From Roseovarius sp. MMSF_3350 (lineage in GTDB: Bacteria > Pseudomonadota > Alphaproteobacteria > Rhodobacterales > Rhodobacteraceae), in NCBI RefSeq assembly GCF_030733425.1, contig NZ_JASHIZ010000002.1, positions 62,001 through 126,000 on the forward strand: a DNA stretch of 64,000 nucleotides, in the 5' to 3' direction. The translations under genes were made by a program, and so were the position numbers. The stretch's first letter is position 1, and each line of letters begins with the position of its first letter. A model generated the notes under the pieces. The model had not been told where the DNA came from, searched no databases, and saw nothing but the letters and a program-made list of their open reading frames with translations. Of the stretch, positions 61,103 to 64,000 are shown piece by piece.

Positions 61103-61828
61103 CTAACCGGTTGCGCTGCCGTCCTCGTTCCAGTCGGGCCAGTCAGGGAACCAAAGCGGTTCGACGTCCCCCAGATCTGTGAGGTGTGAAGACCAGGCTG
61201 CGAGGTTTCCCCTCAGCCTCTCTTCCAGGCTGCTTTGGTCTTCGTAGCTGTAGCCATGCCCCTGCACTCCATAGGAAATGAACGGCGGCAGAACCGAGAA
61301 GCCCATGTAGTGCAACGAATACTGTACTGGCCAGAGCATCGTTTCGAAATCTCCGCCCCGGCTTGCTGGGCCGAAGGCGGCGCGCGGCGCGCCGGTGGTC
61401 ACGGATACGAGGGCGCGTCGTCCCTTGAAGTAGCCCGTGCCGTAGCGCATCCGGCTGGTGTAGAGCCCTCCACTCACGAAGACGCGGTCCATCCACCCTT
61501 TGAGGATCGCAGGCGGGCCATGCCACCAGAGCGGGAACTGAAGGATGACGAGATCCGCGCGTTCGAGATGGCCGATCTCCTTCAGGACATCTTCGGGCAA
61601 GCTGTCGGCGTGCCAGGCGTGGCGTTGCTCGGCAAGGGGCGCGAACCGGTCCGACTGCACGCGGTCCGCGTAGTGCTGCGCGCTCTCGACCGGGTCGAAG
61701 CCCGATCCGTAAAGGTCACTTGTCGTGACGGTGGCGCCCTGATGCTCGAGCGTGGTCTCGGCCGCTCGCGTGAGGGCGCCGTTGTATGAGGCCGGCTCGG
61801 GATGAGCATGAACGATATGGGTGTGCAT
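61103..61828 (-). CDS. NAD(P)H-dependent flavin oxidoreductase (flavodoxin-2/quinone-reductase type)
   Basis: 241 residues. HAHPEPASYNGAL is the FMN/FAD-phosphate loop, VILQFPLWWHGPPAILKGWMDRVF the central motif, and TGAPRAAFGPASRGGDFE the second flavin loop. This is the NQO1/MdaB family, which reduces quinones with two electrons. AAGGAAG precedes the ATG. It is divergent from a LysR regulator gene, the usual sign of control by that regulator. Confidence 0.88.
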   Translation of the reverse strand: MHTHIVHAHPEPASYNGALTRAAETTLEHQGATVTTSDLYGSGFDPVESAQHYADRVQSDRFAPLAEQRHAWHADSLPEDVLKEIGHLERADLVILQFPLWWHGPPAILKGWMDRVFVSGGLYTSRMRYGTGYFKGRRALVSVTTGAPRAAFGPASRGGDFETMLWPVQYSLHYMGFSVLPPFISYGVQGHGYSYEDQSSLEERLRGNLAAWSSHLTDLGDVEPLWFPDWPDWNEDGSATG

Positions 61829-61925
61829 CTGGGTGTCTTCCTTGATCCTTTACGGAGCTTGACCTGACACTGGGCTTTCATTCGTGTTATGTCGCCTAAA
61901 AATATTGCATATCGGGATTTCACAG
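61829..61925. promoter_or_regulatory. Divergent promoter of the LysR/quinone-reductase pair
   Basis: 97 bases. ATATTGCATAT (61902-61912) is an imperfect AT-rich dyad close to the regulator gene and may be part of a LysR (T-N11-A type) site. No experimental or strong sequence support. Confidence 0.35.
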
Positions 61926-62819
61926 ATGAACAACCGGCTCGACTGGAACGACTACCAGACCGTTCTTCGGATCGCGGAAGCGGGCTCGCTTTCAGGCGCG
62001 GCGCATCTTGCCGGGTCGAGCCATCCGACCATGTTCCGCAGGATCAACGCGGTCGAGGAGAAGCTTGGCGTGCGGCTCTTCGAGCGATTTCGCACGGGGT
62101 ATCGCCTGACGGCCGCAGGGGAAGAAGTCGCGAAGACCGCGCGCGAGATGGAAGACCTCGCCATCGTGACCGAACGTCGCGTGGCGGGCCGCGATCTGAG
62201 GCCCTCGGGTATCGTGCGCCTGGCGACGACCGACACGCTTCTACACGGCCTGCTGGCACCTCAGATTGCCCGTTTGCGGCATTCGGAACCCGAGATCGTG
62301 CTCGAGGTCGCTGTATCGAACGAGATTGCCGATCTCTCCGTTCGGGAGGCGGATATTGCAATCCGGCCCGCGGCGTCGCCCGAGGAGCACTTGGTCGGAC
62401 GCCGCCTCGGCCGAATCCGGCAAGCCATCTACGGGGCGCGGTCGCTTGGCCTCGGCGAGGTCGATCGACGGGAATTGTCAGGCCTGCCTTGGATCGGCCC
62501 GAGCACGTCGATGGCCTATCCTCAGCTTCACCTATGGATGCGAAAGCGCGGGTGTGAACGATCTTGCATCTGCAGGATGGATAGCGTCCTGGGTATGCAT
62601 GCTGCGGTCCGTGCCGGCATCGGCGTCGCGCTTCTACCGTGCTATCTGGCCGAACCGGATGCTGACCTGCAACGCCTTATGGAGGTCGAAGACCTCGCCG
62701 CGGACCTTTGGATGCTGACCCATCCCGACCTTCGCTATACCGCCCGCATTCGCGCCGTGCTCGATTTCTTCGGCACCGCACGGGCAGAGTTGGTTGAAAC
62801 GATTGACGGCTCCGAGTAG
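61926..62819 (+). CDS. LysR-family transcriptional regulator
   Basis: 297 residues. N-terminal winged helix: LDWNDYQTVLRIAEAGSLSGAAHLAGSSHPTMFRRINAVEEKLGVRLFERF. The effector domain (residues ~90-290) ends in the alternating segments DSVLGMHAAVRAGIGVALLPCYLAE typical of LysR. Its divergent neighbour is the quinone reductase gene, likely its target. The ATG at 61926 is preferred as it lies just before the DNA-binding domain. Confidence 0.9.
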   Translation: MNNRLDWNDYQTVLRIAEAGSLSGAAHLAGSSHPTMFRRINAVEEKLGVRLFERFRTGYRLTAAGEEVAKTAREMEDLAIVTERRVAGRDLRPSGIVRLATTDTLLHGLLAPQIARLRHSEPEIVLEVAVSNEIADLSVREADIAIRPAASPEEHLVGRRLGRIRQAIYGARSLGLGEVDRRELSGLPWIGPSTSMAYPQLHLWMRKRGCERSCICRMDSVLGMHAAVRAGIGVALLPCYLAEPDADLQRLMEVEDLAADLWMLTHPDLRYTARIRAVLDFFGTARAELVETIDGSE

Positions 62820-63159
62820 CGGCCGTTCCCTGCTGTCCAGGTAATTTGCAAGAGGGGCTCAAAGCCGTCATGCGGCGTCGCAGCAGGTCGGACATCCGGC
62901 AGGCAGCAGCGGACGTCGCTCAGGGCCCATTCCGGACCTTCGCTCTATCATCAAGATGCTTCAGTCGCAGCCTGCATTGCTGCATTGGCAGCTTTTCTCG
63001 GGTCTAAGCGGTGGGAAGCGTTTGAACCGAGACCGAGGTAAAGGCGCGCAAAAACACCGGGCTCTGTCCGTCGCGACGGTTGTCCTGCATCGCTGTCAGA
63101 ACTCCTTGATGAACGCGGAAATGCGCCAGCCGCTGCCGCTAACGCTAGGCCTGCCGGGC
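62820..63159. other. Gene-poor stretch
   Basis: 340 bases after the LysR gene with no supportable frame. The part near 62900-62950 (CGGACGTCGCTCAGGGCCCATTCCGGA) is of the kind seen repeated between genes in related bacteria. This could be the right boundary of the accessory segment. Confidence 0.35.
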
Positions 63160-63321
63160 TCAGCTTTCGGTGGAGTCGGTCTGCGCCGCGCGGCTTTTGG
63201 ACCCTGTTCCGGGCTTGAACGGCGCGCTGCGCATGCCGAACTTTCGGAAAGGCAACTTCTTGGCCGGCTCGCTCAGAAATTCCTTCAGGTCCAGTTGTTT
63301 CTTCGGGGTCGAATATCCCAT
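63160..63321 (-). CDS. Small basic protein, 53 residues
   Basis: 54 codons. It reads MGYSTPKKQLDLKEFLSEPAKK then LPFRKFGMRSAPFKPGTGSK with a polar tail, a Lys/Pro-rich pattern that looks protein-like. GTGG then a poly-A run precede the ATG, so the ribosome site is weak. It lies downstream of the cold-shock operon on the same strand. Family unknown to me. Confidence 0.5.
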   Translation of the reverse strand: MGYSTPKKQLDLKEFLSEPAKKLPFRKFGMRSAPFKPGTGSKSRAAQTDSTES

Positions 63322-63638
63322 TTTTTTCCACTTTCATTTGAATGTGTTGAAGCTGCCCGGGTTCGCACGGGAACCGGAGCTGCCGTGCCTGGTCATCGCG
63401 GCGCAGCGTGCGGCGCGTTTTGTCGAATTTTCTGACCACGCGTCCCGATCACGCCCCGCGTCGGGGCCGTGATCCCGGTCTTCGGCAAAGGTCTCGGTGA
63501 GGCCCAAACCAGCAGCCGGTGCGTTGTCAGTAGCAGAGGCTGCTCCGATTGCGGTGTGTTCGCCGCTCCCGACCATCGCGTGAGCCGGTCGGAAGCGTTT
63601 TTGGCACGATCAGGGGACGCGCGACCGCGGGCGATCCC
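63322..63638. other. Intergenic stretch between the small protein and the cold-shock operon
   Basis: 317 bases. It holds the inverted repeat described separately and presumably the promoter of the 53-residue protein. A minus-strand frame of 80 codons runs across but shows no family features. Confidence 0.35.
63447..63474 (-). terminator. Inverted repeat downstream of the cold-shock operon
   Basis: GATCACG (63447-63453) pairs with CGTGATC (63468-63474), with inner CCCC/GGGG pairs. It may end the cspA-linked transcript. No clear T-run. Confidence 0.4.
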
Positions 63639-63875
63639 TTACCGGGAAAGCCCTGCGTCGCGTGCCTCTCGGGCTAGTTTGAGCTTGGCGCTCTTTTCCA
63701 CCCGTTCGTTGGCCTCGGCTTCCAGTATCTCTCTGGCCGCCGCTGTGGTCTTGTCCAGCCGGGTGACTGGCGCAACTGGCGCGTTCTTGAAAACGCTGGA
63801 AGGCGTCAGGTGCCGCCCGCCATTGCCGGTTTGCGGCGGGACCTCTTTGAAGACGTCCTCGAGGGAAAAGCTCAT
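63639..63875 (-). CDS. Unknown small protein coupled to a cold-shock gene
   Basis: 78 residues: FSLEDVFKEVPPQTGNGG opens it, then a helical C-terminus (TRLDKTTAAAREILEAEANERVEKSAKLKLAREARDA) rich in Ala/Glu/Lys. No family identified. Its ATG overlaps the stop of the cold-shock gene as ATGA, so it is translated by the same ribosomes. It may be an accessory to the cold-shock RNA-binding protein. Confidence 0.7.
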   Translation of the reverse strand: MSFSLEDVFKEVPPQTGNGGRHLTPSSVFKNAPVAPVTRLDKTTAAAREILEAEANERVEKSAKLKLAREARDAGLSR

Positions 63876-64000
63876 GCGATTTCCAGCGCGCTGGCGGACT
63901 CGCGCCCGTCACGGCCGGTCTCGGTCTCGAACTTGACCTTCTGGCCGTCATCCAGACCGCGGATGCCAGCGCGCTCCAGCTCGGAGATGTGAACGAACAC
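63872..64000 (-). CDS. Cold-shock protein (CspA family), 5' part beyond the window
   Basis: 42 C-terminal residues are visible: VFVHISELERAGIRGLDDGQ is the RNP2-bearing strand and its loop, then KVKFETETGRDGRESA ends the small beta-barrel. The N-terminal half, with RNP1, lies past the window edge. Cold-shock proteins bind single-stranded RNA and DNA. The C-terminus (SALEIA) overlaps the next gene by four bases. Confidence 0.85.
   Translation of the reverse strand: MFVHISELERAGIRGLDDGQKVKFETETGRDGRESASALEIA

Noticed and set aside
60797-61189. 130-codon plus-strand frame overlapping the DUF5946 gene
   Set aside because: It runs across the ends of two supported genes in another frame and has no ribosome site; the middle part is protein-like but too short to call.

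Overview
The window is high-GC chromosomal DNA from an alphaproteobacterium, most likely a marine member of the Rhodobacterales (Roseobacteraceae-like). The basis is gene content and arrangement: an FDH3-type formate dehydrogenase cluster with DUF3305/DUF3306 genes, a DUF6494-Mrp-lipoate/biotin ligase-DUF6505 operon, an XpaC-TelA pair, a one-gene FbpA-like iron binding protein and an FeS-type photolyase. No rRNA, tRNA, CRISPR array, intact insertion sequence or phage gene was found.

Layout. 0-9.4 kb: housekeeping genes (M48 lipoprotein, IMPACT-like protein, DUF6455, TrhA/hemolysin III, a small membrane protein, RimO, AsmA, an FAD-linked 2-hydroxyacid dehydrogenase), interrupted by an AT-rich orphan gene at 3.1-4.4 kb that joins four membrane helices to a GT51 peptidoglycan glycosyltransferase domain. 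9.5-11.9 kb: a four-gene minus-strand operon with 4-base overlaps (DUF6494, Mrp/ApbC, ligase-like, DUF6505). 12.0-27.2 kb: an extended formate dehydrogenase locus. It has a TupA-like/cytochrome c fusion, a polyferredoxin, DUF3305, DUF3306, a TorD-like chaperone, a Tat-target peptide, FdhA-FdhB-FdhC, a WD40-cytochrome c fusion, a 43-residue membrane peptide, and a two-component pair whose NtrC-like regulator lacks the sigma-54 GAFTGA loop. Formate oxidised in the periplasm would pass electrons through FdhB to cytochrome b and quinone; the two cytochrome c fusions suggest a possible second exit.

27.5-33.9 kb: a plus-strand run that looks like a membrane-stress module (small membrane protein, XpaC, TelA, DUF2927 lipoprotein, SPFH/GYF protein, zinc-ribbon membrane protein, nitroreductase). 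33.9-45.6 kb: acyl-CoA synthetase, iron-binding protein, leuA with a leucine-rich leader peptide and attenuator-like RNA, a short-chain dehydrogenase and FeS photolyase operon, a repeat-rich intergenic patch, an 18-repeat MORN protein, NAD synthetase, and an unknown protein.

45.6-62.8 kb looks accessory: gene-poor joints, pseudogenes and catabolic or stress genes. It holds an isoquinoline-oxidoreductase-type molybdenum hydroxylase pair, a flavin disulfide oxidoreductase, a frameshifted TPR fragment, an ASCH protein, a 1198-residue BTAD/ATPase/TPR regulator, a homocysteine methyltransferase-like protein, three GNAT acetyltransferases, a truncated PhzF, DUF5946, and a quinone-reductase-like flavoprotein divergent from a LysR regulator. 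The window ends in a cold-shock protein (cut by the edge) translationally coupled to a small unknown protein.
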